Shown one piece after another: positions 38,544-49,354 of a DNA stretch of 64,000 bases (positions are counted from its first letter, which is position 1; every line of letters starts with the position of its first letter). Source of the stretch: Mycetohabitans endofungorum. Its GTDB lineage: Bacteria > Pseudomonadota > Gammaproteobacteria > Burkholderiales > Burkholderiaceae. The notes beneath the pieces were generated by a model. The model searched no databases, had not been told where the DNA came from, and saw nothing but the letters and a program-made list of their open reading frames with translations. The stretch is taken from the NCBI RefSeq assembly GCF_002927045.1, contig NZ_PRDW01000003.1, forward strand, positions 238,243-302,242, given 5' to 3'. A program made the translations under genes and the position numbers.

Positions 38544-39212
38544 TCAGAGCAGCGGCTCGACGGGACGGCGCGGCGGCGCGACGGCCGGCACCGGCGACGC
38601 GACCGGGGCCACCACGCCCATTGACACGATGTACTTCAGCGCGGCGTCCACCGTCATGTCCAGCTCCACCACTTCGTTTCTCGGCACCATGAGGAAAAAG
38701 CCCGACGTGGGGTTTGGCGTGGTCGGCACATAGACGCTGACATGATCGCCGTTCAAGTGGTTGGCGACGTCGCCGCCCGGGACCCCGGTCAGAAAACCAA
38801 TCGTGTACGAGCCCTTGCGCGGATATTCGATCAGCAACGCCTTGCGGAACGCATTGCCACTGGACGACAACAGCGTGTCGGATACCTGCTTGACACTCGT
38901 GTACAACGGACCAACGACGGGAATATGGGCCAGCAGCTTTTCCCACCAGTTGACGAGCGTCTGCCCGATCAGGTTCTGAGTCAAGAGGCCGACCACGAAA
39001 ACGAACGCAAGCGTCAGCACCGCGCCCAGGCCGGGCAGGCGAAAGCCGAACACGCGCTCCGGCTGCCACGCCTCGGGCAGCAATAGCAGCGTCTGGTCCA
39101 TTGTGCCGATGATCAGCCCCAGCACCCACAGGGTGATCGCCAGCGGCACGAGCACCAACAGCCCGGTCAGGAATACGTTCTTCAGCGTCTTCTTGGTCGT
39201 CTTGATTTTCAT
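38544..39212 (-). CDS. DUF502 membrane protein
   Basis: A 222-residue inner-membrane protein of the DUF502 family with hydrophobic segments near residues 13-38 and 62-82 and the typical HIPVVGPLYTSVKQVSDTLL stretch. Function is unknown. It lies between fmdB-like and aspS genes as in Burkholderia; start ATG 39212. Confidence 0.92.
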   Translation of the reverse strand: MKIKTTKKTLKNVFLTGLLVLVPLAITLWVLGLIIGTMDQTLLLLPEAWQPERVFGFRLPGLGAVLTLAFVFVVGLLTQNLIGQTLVNWWEKLLAHIPVVGPLYTSVKQVSDTLLSSSGNAFRKALLIEYPRKGSYTIGFLTGVPGGDVANHLNGDHVSVYVPTTPNPTSGFFLMVPRNEVVELDMTVDAALKYIVSMGVVAPVASPVPAVAPPRRPVEPLL

Positions 39213-39222
39213 AGATCGATGC

Positions 39223-39579
39223 TCAGGCAGACGTGCCCGCGTTGGACGACGGCGCCGCGCTGCCTGCCGCAGCCGGCGCGGTAGACGCACCGGCGCTGGC
39301 CGCGCCGTCCGCGCTACCGCTGCCCGCCTCCTTCGCGACGGGCGCTGCCTTCGCGTCGCCTTCCCCGCCACCGGACTTGTTATTGCCGCCCGGGTTACCG
39401 CCACGGAAATCGGTCACGTACCAGCCGGAGCCCTTCAACTGGAATCCCGCCGCAGTGACCTGCTTGCGGAACGTGTCGCGGCCGCACTCGAGACACTGGC
39501 TCAGCGGTGCATCGCTGAGTTTTTGCAACACGTCTTTCTCAAAGCCGCAGGACTCGCAACGATATGCATAGATCGGCAT
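39223..39579 (-). CDS. FmdB-family zinc-ribbon protein
   Basis: A 118-residue putative regulatory protein. The N-terminal zinc ribbon has two CxxC pairs (YRCESCGFE and QCLECGRD). The C-terminal 50 residues are a low-complexity Gly/Ala/Ser tail with no predicted fold. Start ATG 39579. It lies 10 bases ahead of the DUF502 gene and is probably co-transcribed. Confidence 0.9.
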   Translation of the reverse strand: MPIYAYRCESCGFEKDVLQKLSDAPLSQCLECGRDTFRKQVTAAGFQLKGSGWYVTDFRGGNPGGNNKSGGGEGDAKAAPVAKEAGSGSADGAASAGASTAPAAAGSAAPSSNAGTSA

Positions 39580-39666
39580 CGCCCCATCACCCCTAAAGAA
39601 TCTCGCAAAGCCTTGAATTATAGCCGGAAAGCCCGCCATCGCGGCACGAGCCGCCGTTCGATGAGT

Positions 39667-41268
39667 TCATCGGGGACCTCCGATACACGACTCGATACCG
39701 CCCAGGGACACCAGCCCGAAGTGGGCCAGCAACGCGCCGGCGCCGACCGCCACCCCGAATACCAGCAGCCCTTGTAGCAAACGGTTGGTCCGTTGCTGCT
39801 CAGTCAGTATCCACCGCATCAAATCCTCGGTCGCACGCGGCGGCTGATCGTGATGCCGGGACAACACATGATGGATCAGGCGCGGCACTTGTGGCAGCGT
39901 CTTGCTCCATTGCGGCGATTCGATTTTCAGCCGTTCCACCCAACCGCGCCAGCCGATCTGATCGTTCATCCAACGCTCAAGATACGGCTTGGCCGTCTTC
40001 CACAGATCGAGTTCCGGGTCAAGCGCGCGGCCCAGGCCCTCGACGTTGAGCATCGTCTTTTGCAGCAGGACCAATTGCGGCTGGATCTCGACGTTGAAGC
40101 GCCGCGACGTCGAGAACAGTCGCATCAGCACCTGGCCGAGCGAAATGTCCTTTAACGCGCGGTCGAAGTACGGCTCGCACACCGCGCGGATCGCGCTCTC
40201 CAGTTCCTCGACCCGCGTGTGCGGAGGCACCCACCCGGATTCCAGGTGCAACGTCGCGACCCGATGGTAGTCGCGTTTGAAAAACGCAAGGAAATTCTGC
40301 GCCAGATAGTTCTTGTCGAAATCCGACAGCGCGCCGATGATCCCGAAGTCCAGCGCAATATAACGGCCGAAATGGTCCGGGTCCAAGCTCACCTGGATGT
40401 TGCCGGGGTGCATGTCCGCATGGAAGAACCCGTCGCGAAACACCTGTGTGAAGAAGATCTCCACGCCTTGCCGCGCAAGCTTCGGGATGTCGACGCCGGC
40501 CGAGCGCAGCGTGTCTACCTGGCTGATCGGCACACCAATCATCCGCTCCATCACGATCACCGTTGACGTGCAATACTCCCAGTACATCTCCGGCACCAGC
40601 AGCAGATCCAGTGCAGCAAAGTTGCGGCGCAGCTGGCTCGCGTTCGCCGCCTCGCGCATCAGATCCAACTCGTCGTGCAGGTACTTGTCGAACTCCGCCA
40701 CCACCTCGCGGGGCCGCAGCCGCTTGCCGTCGGCCCACAGCCGCTCGGTCCAGCGCGCGATGTCGCGCAATAGCGCAAGATCGGAGTCGATTACCGGTAG
40801 CATGCCGGGGCGCAGCACCTTGATTGCCACGGGCTTGCCAGCGTGCGTGCCGCTCTTTAGGCGCGCGAAGTGCACCTGCGCGATCGAAGCGCTGGCCACC
40901 GGCACCCGTTCGAACTCGTCGAACAGCACATCGACCGGCTTGCCCAGCGACTTCTCGATCAACGCGATCGCCACCGCAGAATTGAATGGCGGGACCTGAT
41001 CCTGCAGCTTCGCCAGCTCGGTTGCGATATCCACCGGCAACAGGTCGCGCCGGGTGGACAGGACCTGACCGAACTTCACGAAGATCGGCCCGAGACTTTC
41101 CAACGCCAGGCGCAACCGCTGCGCGCGCGGAATCCGGATCGGACGGCCGAACGTCATCACGCGCACCAGCAGCTTCACGCGCCAGTCGGCAATGTGCCCC
41201 AGCATCACCTCGTCGAGTCCGAAGCGATAGACCGTAAATAGTATTTTGAAAAAGCGCAGGATTCTCAT
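39667..41268 (-). CDS. ubiB: Ubiquinone biosynthesis kinase-like protein UbiB
   Basis: A 533-residue ABC1/ADCK-family atypical kinase needed for ubiquinone synthesis. The KxGQ signature is [16 protein letters not shown], the alanine-rich loop [13 protein letters not shown], the conserved lysine is in VAIKVLRPG, and the metal site is in [13 protein letters not shown] and ALDFGIIG. Two C-terminal hydrophobic helices anchor it in the membrane. It is 11 bases after ubiJ. Confidence 0.96.
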   Translation of the reverse strand: MRILRFFKILFTVYRFGLDEVMLGHIADWRVKLLVRVMTFGRPIRIPRAQRLRLALESLGPIFVKFGQVLSTRRDLLPVDIATELAKLQDQVPPFNSAVAIALIEKSLGKPVDVLFDEFERVPVASASIAQVHFARLKSGTHAGKPVAIKVLRPGMLPVIDSDLALLRDIARWTERLWADGKRLRPREVVAEFDKYLHDELDLMREAANASQLRRNFAALDLLLVPEMYWEYCTSTVIVMERMIGVPISQVDTLRSAGVDIPKLARQGVEIFFTQVFRDGFFHADMHPGNIQVSLDPDHFGRYIALDFGIIGALSDFDKNYLAQNFLAFFKRDYHRVATLHLESGWVPPHTRVEELESAIRAVCEPYFDRALKDISLGQVLMRLFSTSRRFNVEIQPQLVLLQKTMLNVEGLGRALDPELDLWKTAKPYLERWMNDQIGWRGWVERLKIESPQWSKTLPQVPRLIHHVLSRHHDQPPRATEDLMRWILTEQQRTNRLLQGLLVFGVAVGAGALLAHFGLVSLGGIESCIGGPR

Positions 41269-41279
41269 GGGCGGCCGGA

Positions 41280-42044
41280 TCAGTGCAGGTCGTCGGCCGA
41301 ACGGGAGCGTGCTCCCGTGGATAACGCGGCGCCGCCCGGGCGTGTCGCAACGCCGCGTTCGGCGCGCTCGATGCGCTTCTCGATCCGAGCAAGCGTGTCG
41401 CGCGCGCGCGCGAGTTCATCGCCGAATTGCTCGAATTGTGCGCGGCGGACCAGTTGCGGATTCTCGTCCAGCAGGTATTCGGTCAGCGAACCGACTAAGC
41501 CCCCTGCGGCACGGCGCGCGTAGGCCGAGACGGCCCGCGCCACCGACGCAATGCGGTGCGCAGGCACGTCGCCGACCAGACGTGCGAGATCCTCCTCGGC
41601 ATCCCAGCGCAAATGCTCCGCGAGCTTCGCGATCGTCGCCGCGAATTCCGCGTCACCCTCGATCCGCACGTGCTTGAGGATCGCCGCCTGCCCACCGGCA
41701 GCGAACGCAGACAACGCCGACGGCGGCACCGTAATCGTTACGTCGACCGTCGGGGACATGGGCGCGTGCGACGCCGACGCGTCGTCCTGCGCCGCGTGCG
41801 GCGCCTCGGCCCGCACGTCGCGCGACCCGCCGGACGCGGCCGGTGCCGGCGCAGTGGCGCCGGCGGGCGGGCGCTGCAGCACAGCGACCGTGCCATCGCC
41901 CTGCACGGCCAACTCGAGCATGGCCGGAGACAACACCAGCCGTGCGGTTTTCCCCGCGTACGGCAGCATGCGCTCGCGCGCCCACGCTTCGCGGATCAGT
42001 AAATGGTTGACGACGGCAACGAAAGACTTGGCGGCAGTGGTCAT
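41280..42044 (-). CDS. ubiJ: Ubiquinone accessory factor UbiJ
   Basis: A 254-residue SCP2-fold lipid-binding protein of the ubiquinone metabolon. The N-terminal region resembles SCP2 ([25 protein letters not shown] shortened here), the C-terminal part is coiled coil ([20 protein letters not shown]). An Ala/Pro-rich insertion of about 40 residues (58-98) interrupts the SCP2 domain. Lies in ubiE-Tim44-ubiJ-ubiB. Confidence 0.9.
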   Translation of the reverse strand: MTTAAKSFVAVVNHLLIREAWARERMLPYAGKTARLVLSPAMLELAVQGDGTVAVLQRPPAGATAPAPAASGGSRDVRAEAPHAAQDDASASHAPMSPTVDVTITVPPSALSAFAAGGQAAILKHVRIEGDAEFAATIAKLAEHLRWDAEEDLARLVGDVPAHRIASVARAVSAYARRAAGGLVGSLTEYLLDENPQLVRRAQFEQFGDELARARDTLARIEKRIERAERGVATRPGGAALSTGARSRSADDLH

Positions 42045-42147
42045 CGGGGCAGAAAGAAAGCCCGCGCAAGCGGCGCTCGCGCGGGCTGTTATTGTAACGT
42101 CCGTTGCGGCGCTTGCCTGCGCCGCCCGATTCCGTGCAGCCGGATCG

Positions 42148-43191
42148 TCAGGACAGTTGCTGGATGCCAGCCAGCACCCAGCCTTCACCGCTGCGCGCGT
42201 TGCGGCTCAAGTTCCACATTTCGGCGAATGGCTCGGCCGCGGCACCCTGGGCCTCGCGCAGCAGACCATGGAAGCGCACCGACGCCACGTACTCGTTACC
42301 ACCCCGGTCCTCGACGCCAACCAGATCGGCGTTCAACTGCACCACGTCGGTGCGGTTTTCACCGTGGCGCGAATCGAGATCCAGCTTAATCTCGGCAAAC
42401 ATTTCGGGCGTCGTGAACTCGCGGATGTCGTCGAGATTGCCGGCGTCCCAGGCCGCCTGCAGCCGCACGAACGCCACCTTTGCCTGGCGCATGAATGCGT
42501 CGACGTCGAAGCCAGCTGGCACCGCGGGGACGTCAAGCACACTGGGATCCGCGGCAACGCGGGCCTGGCCATCGGGCACGCCGCCCGCTTGGCCAATACC
42601 ACCCGCTGCGGGCACCTGCGCCGGCGCGTCATATTGCCGCAGTGACCCACTGGAAGGCGGCTCGAAGCCACCGTGCGCATAAGCGGCAGCAGGCCGCGCG
42701 TTGCGATTTGCGAACTTGCGGAACAGCCACAACCCAGCGAGCGCAACCAGGGCAATCAGGATCACGTTGCTCAGTACGCTGGCCAACGCGCCGCCGAGTC
42801 CAAAATGCGACAACAACGCCGCCAGCCCAAAGCCGGCGGCCAATCCCGCGAGTGGCCCCATCCAATTACGCTTGGGCTGGGCCGCCGCAGGCGGCGGGGT
42901 TTGCCCGCGGGCCGCCTGCGCGCCCTGTGCGGGCTGGGACGGCGTGCCCTGCCGCGGCGCGTTCGGTTGTGCGGGCGGCGTCGCCTGCCGCGTAATCTGT
43001 GATTGCTTGCCGAACGAGCGGCCGCCGCCCATGCGCTTTGCGTCGGCATCGAATGCGCTGAATGAGCCGATGGCCAACAAGCCGGCTGCCGCAATCGCGC
43101 CGAACCGGCGGCTGATGCGTGCGCTCAGGCGCGGTGCGCCGGTAGCCGGCAAATGGGATGAATGACTGGAAAAACGGGACTGGGCCGACAT
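42148..43191 (-). CDS. Tim44-like domain protein
   Basis: A 347-residue membrane-associated protein with a C-terminal Tim44-like domain (DAFMRQAKVAFVRLQAAWDA, REFTTPEMFAEIKLDL). The N-terminal 50 residues include a hydrophobic signal/anchor; residues 60-105 are Pro/Gln-rich; two hydrophobic helices follow around 110-160. The role in bacteria is unknown. Sits between ubiE and ubiJ. Confidence 0.9.
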   Translation of the reverse strand: MSAQSRFSSHSSHLPATGAPRLSARISRRFGAIAAAGLLAIGSFSAFDADAKRMGGGRSFGKQSQITRQATPPAQPNAPRQGTPSQPAQGAQAARGQTPPPAAAQPKRNWMGPLAGLAAGFGLAALLSHFGLGGALASVLSNVILIALVALAGLWLFRKFANRNARPAAAYAHGGFEPPSSGSLRQYDAPAQVPAAGGIGQAGGVPDGQARVAADPSVLDVPAVPAGFDVDAFMRQAKVAFVRLQAAWDAGNLDDIREFTTPEMFAEIKLDLDSRHGENRTDVVQLNADLVGVEDRGGNEYVASVRFHGLLREAQGAAAEPFAEMWNLSRNARSGEGWVLAGIQQLS

Positions 43192-43210
43192 CTGATCTCC
43201 TGGACGGTCG

Positions 43211-43942
43211 CTAGTATTTGGTGGCGACATGCAGTGCAACAACGCCACCTGACAGATTGTAATATTTGACGGCGTCCAGTCCAGCTTGTTCCATCATTGT
43301 TTTTAGTGTGTCCTGATCCGGGTGCAGCCGAATCGACTCGGCCAGGTACCGATAACTGTCGGGATCGCGCGCCACTTTCTCGCCGAGCCACGGCAGCACC
43401 TTAAATGAATACACATCGTAGAACTTCTTCAGCGGTTGCCACACTTTGGAGAACTCCAGCACCAACAGCCGGCCGCCAGGCTTGAGCACGCGGCGCATCT
43501 CGGTGAGCGCGGCCTCCTTGCGGGTCATGTTGCGCAGACCGAACGCGACACTCACCACATCGAAGTAATGGTCGGGAAACGGAATTTTTTCCGCGTCGCA
43601 CAATAGCGTCGGCGTGACGATGCCCTGATCGAGCAGGCGGTCGCGCCCCACGCGCAGCATCGACTCGTTGATGTCGGTATGCCATACCTGTCCGGACGGT
43701 CCGGCTTGCCGGGCAAACGCCTTGGCCAAGTCGCCCGTGCCGCCAGCCAGATCCAGCACGCTGTAGCCGGGACGCACCCCGGCCTGGGCGATGGCGAAGG
43801 CCTTCCACATGCGGTGCAGTCCGCCCGACATCAGGTCGTTCATCACGTCATAGCGTGAGGCCACGGAATGGAACACTCCGGCGACCTTATGCGCCTTCTC
43901 GCTCTCATCGACGGTCTGATAACCGAAATGGGTCTTCGTCAT
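43211..43942 (-). CDS. ubiE: Ubiquinone/menaquinone C-methyltransferase
   Basis: A 243-residue SAM-dependent methyltransferase acting on the quinone ring. Family motifs: [21 protein letters not shown], the SAM motif [15 protein letters not shown] and VAFGLRNMT. First gene of the ubiE-Tim44-ubiJ-ubiB group. Start ATG 43942. Confidence 0.97.
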   Translation of the reverse strand: MTKTHFGYQTVDESEKAHKVAGVFHSVASRYDVMNDLMSGGLHRMWKAFAIAQAGVRPGYSVLDLAGGTGDLAKAFARQAGPSGQVWHTDINESMLRVGRDRLLDQGIVTPTLLCDAEKIPFPDHYFDVVSVAFGLRNMTRKEAALTEMRRVLKPGGRLLVLEFSKVWQPLKKFYDVYSFKVLPWLGEKVARDPDSYRYLAESIRLHPDQDTLKTMMEQAGLDAVKYYNLSGGVVALHVATKY

Positions 43943-44001
43943 GGCGGCGGTTCCTTGCGTGAAAGAGCGCGGCATGCGCCGCGGTAATACGTGTAGGGAT
44001 G

Positions 44002-44418
44002 TCAGTGGCGGTGGCCGTCGCGCGTGCGCGCCGCCTCGCCCATCGGCGCGTCACGGTCCACGCCGACGTCCGCCAGCTTGTCGAGATAGGCTTGCCAGTA
44101 TTCGGCTTGCCGGGTCGCGAGATCGTACAACAGATCCCATGAATAGATGCCGGAATTGTGTCCGTCGGAAAACGTCGGCTGCAACGCGTAGTGGCCGACT
44201 GGCTCGATTGACACGATCGTCACGTCGCGCTTGCCGGTCTGCAGCGTTTCCTGGCCCGGGCCGTGCCCGCGCACCTCAGCCGACGGGGACCACACCCGCA
44301 GGTACTCGAAAGGCAGCTTGTAGCATGCACCGTCCGCATAGCGCAGTTCCAGCACGCGCGATGCCGAATGCACGACGATGCCGGTCGGCACCGGCGTATC
44401 GGGAGACAAACCTGCCAT
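44002..44418 (-). CDS. DUF971 domain protein
   Basis: A 138-residue protein of the DUF971 (gamma-butyrobetaine hydroxylase N-terminal-like) family, possibly linked to Fe-S or metal chemistry. Landmarks: [43 protein letters not shown] 44418 has TGGAG six bases upstream; an ATG four codons earlier is the alternative. It follows the HIT gene by 18 bases. Confidence 0.9.
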   Translation of the reverse strand: MAGLSPDTPVPTGIVVHSASRVLELRYADGACYKLPFEYLRVWSPSAEVRGHGPGQETLQTGKRDVTIVSIEPVGHYALQPTFSDGHNSGIYSWDLLYDLATRQAEYWQAYLDKLADVGVDRDAPMGEAARTRDGHRH

Positions 44419-44436
44419 CGACGACTCCATTTCAGT

Positions 44437-44913
44437 TCAGCCAAATTCGCGCTGCAACGCGTCGCGCACCGCGGCGCCAACGCCGGCCGCCGCCGCAACA
44501 CGTGCGGCATGCTGCCGCGCGGACGGCTCGCGGCGCCGGGCGGCCCACACGGGTGCCGGAAAATGCGGATCGTCGGCAAAGCGCGGGATCACGTGCCAGT
44601 GCTGGTGAGCGACCAAGTTGCCCAGGCTCGCGATGTTGATCTTGTCCGGATTAAACGTCGCGCGCAATGCGCGCTCGACCGCGGCCAGTGCACGTATCAG
44701 GTGCTCGCGCTCGTCATTCGACAGGTCGCTGAACTCGGTGACGTGCGCGTTCCACACGAGCCGGCAAAATCCCGGATAGTCCGGCTCGCCCGCCTCGATC
44801 ACCCGCAGCCACGCGTCGCGCCACCACACGGTGCCCCCCTCCTGCGCGCAGAACACGCACGATGCCGCATCGCGCGACACGGCGTCGGCTGACCCAGGCG
44901 TACCGGCGTTCAT
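44437..44913 (-). CDS. HIT-family hydrolase
   Basis: A 158-residue nucleotide-binding protein of the histidine-triad family. The triad is H103, H105 and H107 in [10 protein letters not shown]. An N-terminal CVFC pair (C19, C22) may bind zinc. ATG overlaps the stop of the upstream oxidoreductase by four bases, suggesting translational coupling. The substrate is unknown. Confidence 0.93.
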   Translation of the reverse strand: MNAGTPGSADAVSRDAASCVFCAQEGGTVWWRDAWLRVIEAGEPDYPGFCRLVWNAHVTEFSDLSNDEREHLIRALAAVERALRATFNPDKINIASLGNLVAHQHWHVIPRFADDPHFPAPVWAARRREPSARQHAARVAAAAGVGAAVRDALQREFG

Positions 44914-47900
44914 ACGAGCACCCGTTCAATGCCGCCGCTGTTCGCCCGTTGCACGTAATCGGCCATCCAGTTCTCGCCGAGCATATGGCGAGCCATCTCC
45001 ACGACAATGTAGTCCGCCTCAATGCCGGCGTCCTCGTTATAGCGCGACAGTCCCTGCAGGCATGACGGGCAGCTGGTCAGGATCTTCACGTCGCCGTCGA
45101 ACGCGGCGCGCGGTGCACCCATGCCGGTGCCGGTCACGGGCCCGGCGGGCACATCGGCCGGCGCGCCGGCGCCGAGCGGCGCTGCTGCAATCGGTATGCC
45201 GCGCAATCTGGCCGCCCCCTTGCGGATTTCCTCCTCCTTGCGAAAGCGCACTTGCGTGGACACGTCAGGACGCGTAACCGCGAGCGTGCCCGATTCGCCG
45301 CAGCAGCGATCGTTCTTCTCGATCCGGTAGCCCTGCTTCTGGCTGCCGACCAGCTCGTTGACCAGCTTCACCGGGTCCACGGTCTTAATCGGCGTATGGC
45401 ACGGGTCGTGATACATGTAGCGCACACCGGACACGCCATCCAGCTTAAGACCCTTCTCCAATAGGAATTCATGGATGTCAATGATGCGGCAACCGGGGAA
45501 TATCTTGTCGAATTCATAGCCGGCGAGTTGGTCGTAGCAGGTTCCGCACGAGACGACGACCGTCTTGATGTCCAGGTAGTTCAACGTGTTCGCGACCCGG
45601 TGGAACAGCACACGGTTGTCCGTGACGATCTTCTCGGCCTTGTCGTACTGCCCAGCGCCGCGTTGCGGGTAGCCGCAGCATAGGTATCCCGGCGGCAGCA
45701 CGGTCTGCACGCCGGCCTCCCACAGCATCGCCTGCGTGGCCAGCCCGACCTGCGAGAACAAACGTTCCGAACCGCAACCGGGGAAATAGAACACCGCCTC
45801 CGTGTCCACGGTCGTGGTCTTCGGATTGCGGATGATCGGCACTACCTTGTTGTCCTCGATGTCGAGCAACGCGCGCGCCGTCTTCTTCGGCAGATTGCCC
45901 GGCATCTTTTTGTTCACGAAGTGGATCACCTGCTCAACCGCCCTGGGACGGCCGGTGGTCGCCGGCGGGCGCTGCGTCTGCTTGCGTCCGAGCGTCTTGA
46001 GCACGTCGCTGGCCAAGCGCTGCGCCTTGTAGCCGATGTCCATCATCACCACGCGCGCGGCATGGATCGTCTTCGGATTAGTCGCGTTCAGGAAGAACAT
46101 GCCCGCCGCCTGCCCGGGATTGAATTGTTTCTTGCCCATCTTGCGCAGCAGGTTGCGCATGTTCATCGTCACGTCGCCGAAGTCGATCTTGACCGGGCAC
46201 GGCGTCACGCACTGATGGCATACGGTGCAGTGATCCGCGACGTCATTGAACTCGTCCCAATGCTTGATCGACACGCCACGCCGCGTCTGCTCCTCATACA
46301 GGAACGCCTCGACCAGCAGCGACGTCGCTAGGATCTTGTTGCGCGGGCTATACAACAGGTTCGCACGCGGCACGTGCGTCGCGCACACCGGCTTGCATTT
46401 GCCGCAACGCAAGCAATCCTTGACCGAATCGGCGATCGAGCCGATATCGGACTGCTGCATGATCAGCGACTCGTAGCCCATCAACCCGAAACTCGGCGTA
46501 TACGCATTGCGCAAATCCGCGCCATCCAGCAGTTTGCCCTTGTTGAAGCGGCCCTGCGGGTCGATCTTTTGCTTATACGCGCGGAATTCGGCGATCTCCG
46601 CGTCGGTTAGGAACTCCAGCTTCGTAATGCCGATGCCGTGTTCACCAGAGATCACGCCGTCCAGTGATCGGGCCAGCGCCATGATCCGCGCCACGGCCGT
46701 GTGCGCGTCCTGCAGCATCTCGTAGTTGTCCGAGTTCACCGGGATATTCGTATGCACGTTGCCATCGCCGGCATGCATGTGCAGTGCGACAAACACGCGG
46801 CCGCGCAGCACCCGCTTGTGCACCGCCTGCGCCTCGTCCAGGATCGGCTTGAACGCCCCACCGTTAAAGATCTGCCGCAATTCGGCGCGGATCTCCCGCT
46901 TCCACGAGATCCGGATCGTGCGGTCCTGCGCGAGATCGAACACGCTCGCGTCGGGCTGCGCATCGAGCCGGTCCGCAAATTTCTCGGCCAACGCCTCGCA
47001 GCCCAGCTCGAGCAGCCGCTGACGCGCCTGCGCGAGCGGCGCGTCGAGATTGTCGCGCACATACTGCCAACGAGCGCGGACCTGGTGCAGCAACGCCAGC
47101 GCCTGCGCGACACGGTCCTCCAGCAGCTCCGCGCTGGGAATCTCGTTCGCGTCATCGCTCTTGCCCAGCGGCAGATTGCCAGCGGCGAAGAACGCCTCGA
47201 GCGCATCCACCAGTTGCAGCTTGTTCTTCAGCGACAGCTCGATGTTGATCCGCTCGATGCCGTCGGTGTACTCGCCCATCCGGTTCAGCGGAATCACAAC
47301 GTCTTCGTTGATCTTGAACGCGTTGGTATGCTTGGCAATCGCCGCCGTGCGCGAGCGGTCCAGCCAGAAGCGCTTGCGCGCCTCGGCCGAGACTGCGACA
47401 AACCCCTCGCCGCTCTTGCCGTTGGCCATGCGCACAACTTCCGATGCCGCCTCGGCGACCCGGTCCGCATCGTCACCGACGATGTCGCCGATCAGCACCA
47501 TTTTCGGCAATACGTTGCGCTTGGACTTGGTCGCGTAGCCGACGGCGCGCAGATAGCGCTCGTCCAGGTGCTCCAGCCCGGCCAGGATTGCGCCGCCCGC
47601 CTTCGCGGTCGCGAACAGGTACGCCTTGATCTCGACGATGCTCGGGATCGCATCACGCGCCTGCCCGAAAAACTCCAGGCAGACGGTGCGCGTATGGGCC
47701 GGCATCTTGTGCAACACCCAACGCGCCGACGTGATCAGTCCGTCGCAGCCTTCTTTCTGCACGCCGGGCAGACCCGCGAGGAACTTGTCGGTCACGTCCT
47801 TGCCCAGCCCCTCCTTGCGAAAGCGCCGGCCCTCGATGGTCAGCGTCTCGCTGCGCAACAATTTTTCGCCGGGCGCCGCGCTGCCGTCATACCAGCGCAG

Positions 47901-48983
47901 CTCGAAAGTGGCGCTCGGCACGTCGTGGATCTTGCCCAGGTTATGGCCGACGCGCGTGACCTCGAGCCAGTTGCCATCCGGGTCGACCATCCGCCACCAC
48001 GCGAGATTGTCCAGCGCGGTCCCCCACAGCACGGCCTTTTTGCCGCCGGCGTTCATCGCGATATTACCGCCGATGCACGATGCGTCGAGCGAGGTCGGAT
48101 CCACGGCGAACACATACCCGGCCTGCTCGGCGGCCTGCGTGACGCGCCGCGTCACGACGCCAGCGCCGGAGAAGATCGTCGCGACCTTGCCTAACACACC
48201 CGGCAGCTCAGTCAACTCAACCGAGCCGAGTTGCTCGAGCTTCTCGGTGTTGATGACTGCGGAAAACGGTGTCAGCGGCACCGCTCCGCCGGTATAGCCT
48301 GTGCCACCGCCGCGCGGGATCACCGTCAGGCCCAACTCGAAGCAGGCTTTCACCAGGCCGGCGATTTCCGCTTCGGTGTCCGGCGTTAGCACGACGAACG
48401 GATACTCGACGCGCCAATCGGTCGCATCGGTCACGTGCGACACGCGCGAGAGCCCGTCAAAGCGGATGTTGTCCTTTTCGGTCCAGCGTCGCAGCTCGCG
48501 CGTCGCACGGCGTCGCAGCGCGGCAATCTGCTCGAATTGCGCCGCGAACGCGTCCACCGCGCCGCGTGCGGCCGTGACCAGCGAGCCGACGCGGGCCGCG
48601 CGTCCGTGACCGGCCTCGTCGCCGTGCTCACGCAGATCGGCATGCCGGCGCTTGTCGATCTCGTTGAGCCGATGGCTCAGCGCGTCGATCAGCATCGCGC
48701 GGCGCTTCGGGTTGTCCAACAGATCGTCCTGCAGGTACGGATTGCGGCGCACGACCCAGATGTCGCCGAGTACTTCGTACAGCATCCGTGCCGAACGTCC
48801 AGTGCGCCGCTCGGCACGCAACTCGTCCAGCGTGCGCCACGCATCGTCGCCAAGCAGGCGAATGACGATCTCACGGTCGGAAAACGACGTGTAATTGTAG
48901 GGAATCTCGCGCAAGCGCGGCTCGGTATCCAGCGCGACGGCGGCAGCCGCGCCATGAGGATCGAAGGCTTGAGGTGCGTTCAT
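44910..48983 (-). CDS. DUF3683 FAD-linked oxidase/Fe-S fusion protein
   Basis: A 1,357-residue fusion: an N-terminal DUF3683 domain (about 1-130), an FAD-binding type 4 domain with [17 protein letters not shown], the FAD-oxidase C-terminal domain with [16 protein letters not shown], two 4Fe-4S clusters ([11 protein letters not shown] and [12 protein letters not shown]), and two CCG domains with CGTCYD and CCGESGTLA. It combines what in GlcD-GlcF or Dld-type enzymes are separate subunits, so a 2-hydroxyacid dehydrogenase feeding quinones is likely; the substrate is not known. Start ATG 48983. Confidence 0.92.
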   Translation of the reverse strand: MNAPQAFDPHGAAAAVALDTEPRLREIPYNYTSFSDREIVIRLLGDDAWRTLDELRAERRTGRSARMLYEVLGDIWVVRRNPYLQDDLLDNPKRRAMLIDALSHRLNEIDKRRHADLREHGDEAGHGRAARVGSLVTAARGAVDAFAAQFEQIAALRRRATRELRRWTEKDNIRFDGLSRVSHVTDATDWRVEYPFVVLTPDTEAEIAGLVKACFELGLTVIPRGGGTGYTGGAVPLTPFSAVINTEKLEQLGSVELTELPGVLGKVATIFSGAGVVTRRVTQAAEQAGYVFAVDPTSLDASCIGGNIAMNAGGKKAVLWGTALDNLAWWRMVDPDGNWLEVTRVGHNLGKIHDVPSATFELRWYDGSAAPGEKLLRSETLTIEGRRFRKEGLGKDVTDKFLAGLPGVQKEGCDGLITSARWVLHKMPAHTRTVCLEFFGQARDAIPSIVEIKAYLFATAKAGGAILAGLEHLDERYLRAVGYATKSKRNVLPKMVLIGDIVGDDADRVAEAASEVVRMANGKSGEGFVAVSAEARKRFWLDRSRTAAIAKHTNAFKINEDVVIPLNRMGEYTDGIERINIELSLKNKLQLVDALEAFFAAGNLPLGKSDDANEIPSAELLEDRVAQALALLHQVRARWQYVRDNLDAPLAQARQRLLELGCEALAEKFADRLDAQPDASVFDLAQDRTIRISWKREIRAELRQIFNGGAFKPILDEAQAVHKRVLRGRVFVALHMHAGDGNVHTNIPVNSDNYEMLQDAHTAVARIMALARSLDGVISGEHGIGITKLEFLTDAEIAEFRAYKQKIDPQGRFNKGKLLDGADLRNAYTPSFGLMGYESLIMQQSDIGSIADSVKDCLRCGKCKPVCATHVPRANLLYSPRNKILATSLLVEAFLYEEQTRRGVSIKHWDEFNDVADHCTVCHQCVTPCPVKIDFGDVTMNMRNLLRKMGKKQFNPGQAAGMFFLNATNPKTIHAARVVMMDIGYKAQRLASDVLKTLGRKQTQRPPATTGRPRAVEQVIHFVNKKMPGNLPKKTARALLDIEDNKVVPIIRNPKTTTVDTEAVFYFPGCGSERLFSQVGLATQAMLWEAGVQTVLPPGYLCCGYPQRGAGQYDKAEKIVTDNRVLFHRVANTLNYLDIKTVVVSCGTCYDQLAGYEFDKIFPGCRIIDIHEFLLEKGLKLDGVSGVRYMYHDPCHTPIKTVDPVKLVNELVGSQKQGYRIEKNDRCCGESGTLAVTRPDVSTQVRFRKEEEIRKGAARLRGIPIAAAPLGAGAPADVPAGPVTGTGMGAPRAAFDGDVKILTSCPSCLQGLSRYNEDAGIEADYIVVEMARHMLGENWMADYVQRANSGGIERVLV

Positions 48984-49354
48984 GTTTTGCAATTCAGTTG
49001 GCCGGCGCGTCCAGGCAGTCGCGGGACTTGAGCGCCGACGGCGCGGTAACGCGCTGTTGTCTGCAAGGTCTGGGGCGGAAAGCCTGACGGGCGCCTGTTC
49101 TGTCGCCACGAGGTCTTGTGGACCAACATTGACGGTGTGAGGCTTCGCCGGTGTCACCGGCACCGGCAGCGGCACGATCGCGAGCTACGCGCGAGCCGCT
49201 CGATAGCCGACGGCGCAGGCCAGTGGCAGCGCGGCTCAACAGTCGAAAAAGCGGTTCGGGTCTGCCAATGCATCGTTCGATCCTGATTCCAGACCCGGAT
49301 TGTACTGCAACCGCAGGCAGCGCGTTGTCAGTGCGCGCGGCCACGCCGGATACC
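48984..49354. other. Intergenic region upstream of the DUF3683 gene
   Basis: About 370 bases with no gene I can support. A TACAAT -10-like element on the minus strand at 49304-49299 may belong to the DUF3683 promoter, which would give a long leader. The glucanase gene ends at the right edge. Confidence 0.4.

Noticed and set aside
46701..48194. 497-codon plus-strand frame opposite the DUF3683 gene
   Set aside because: Arg/His/Leu/Val-rich shadow of the minus-strand gene without domain similarity.
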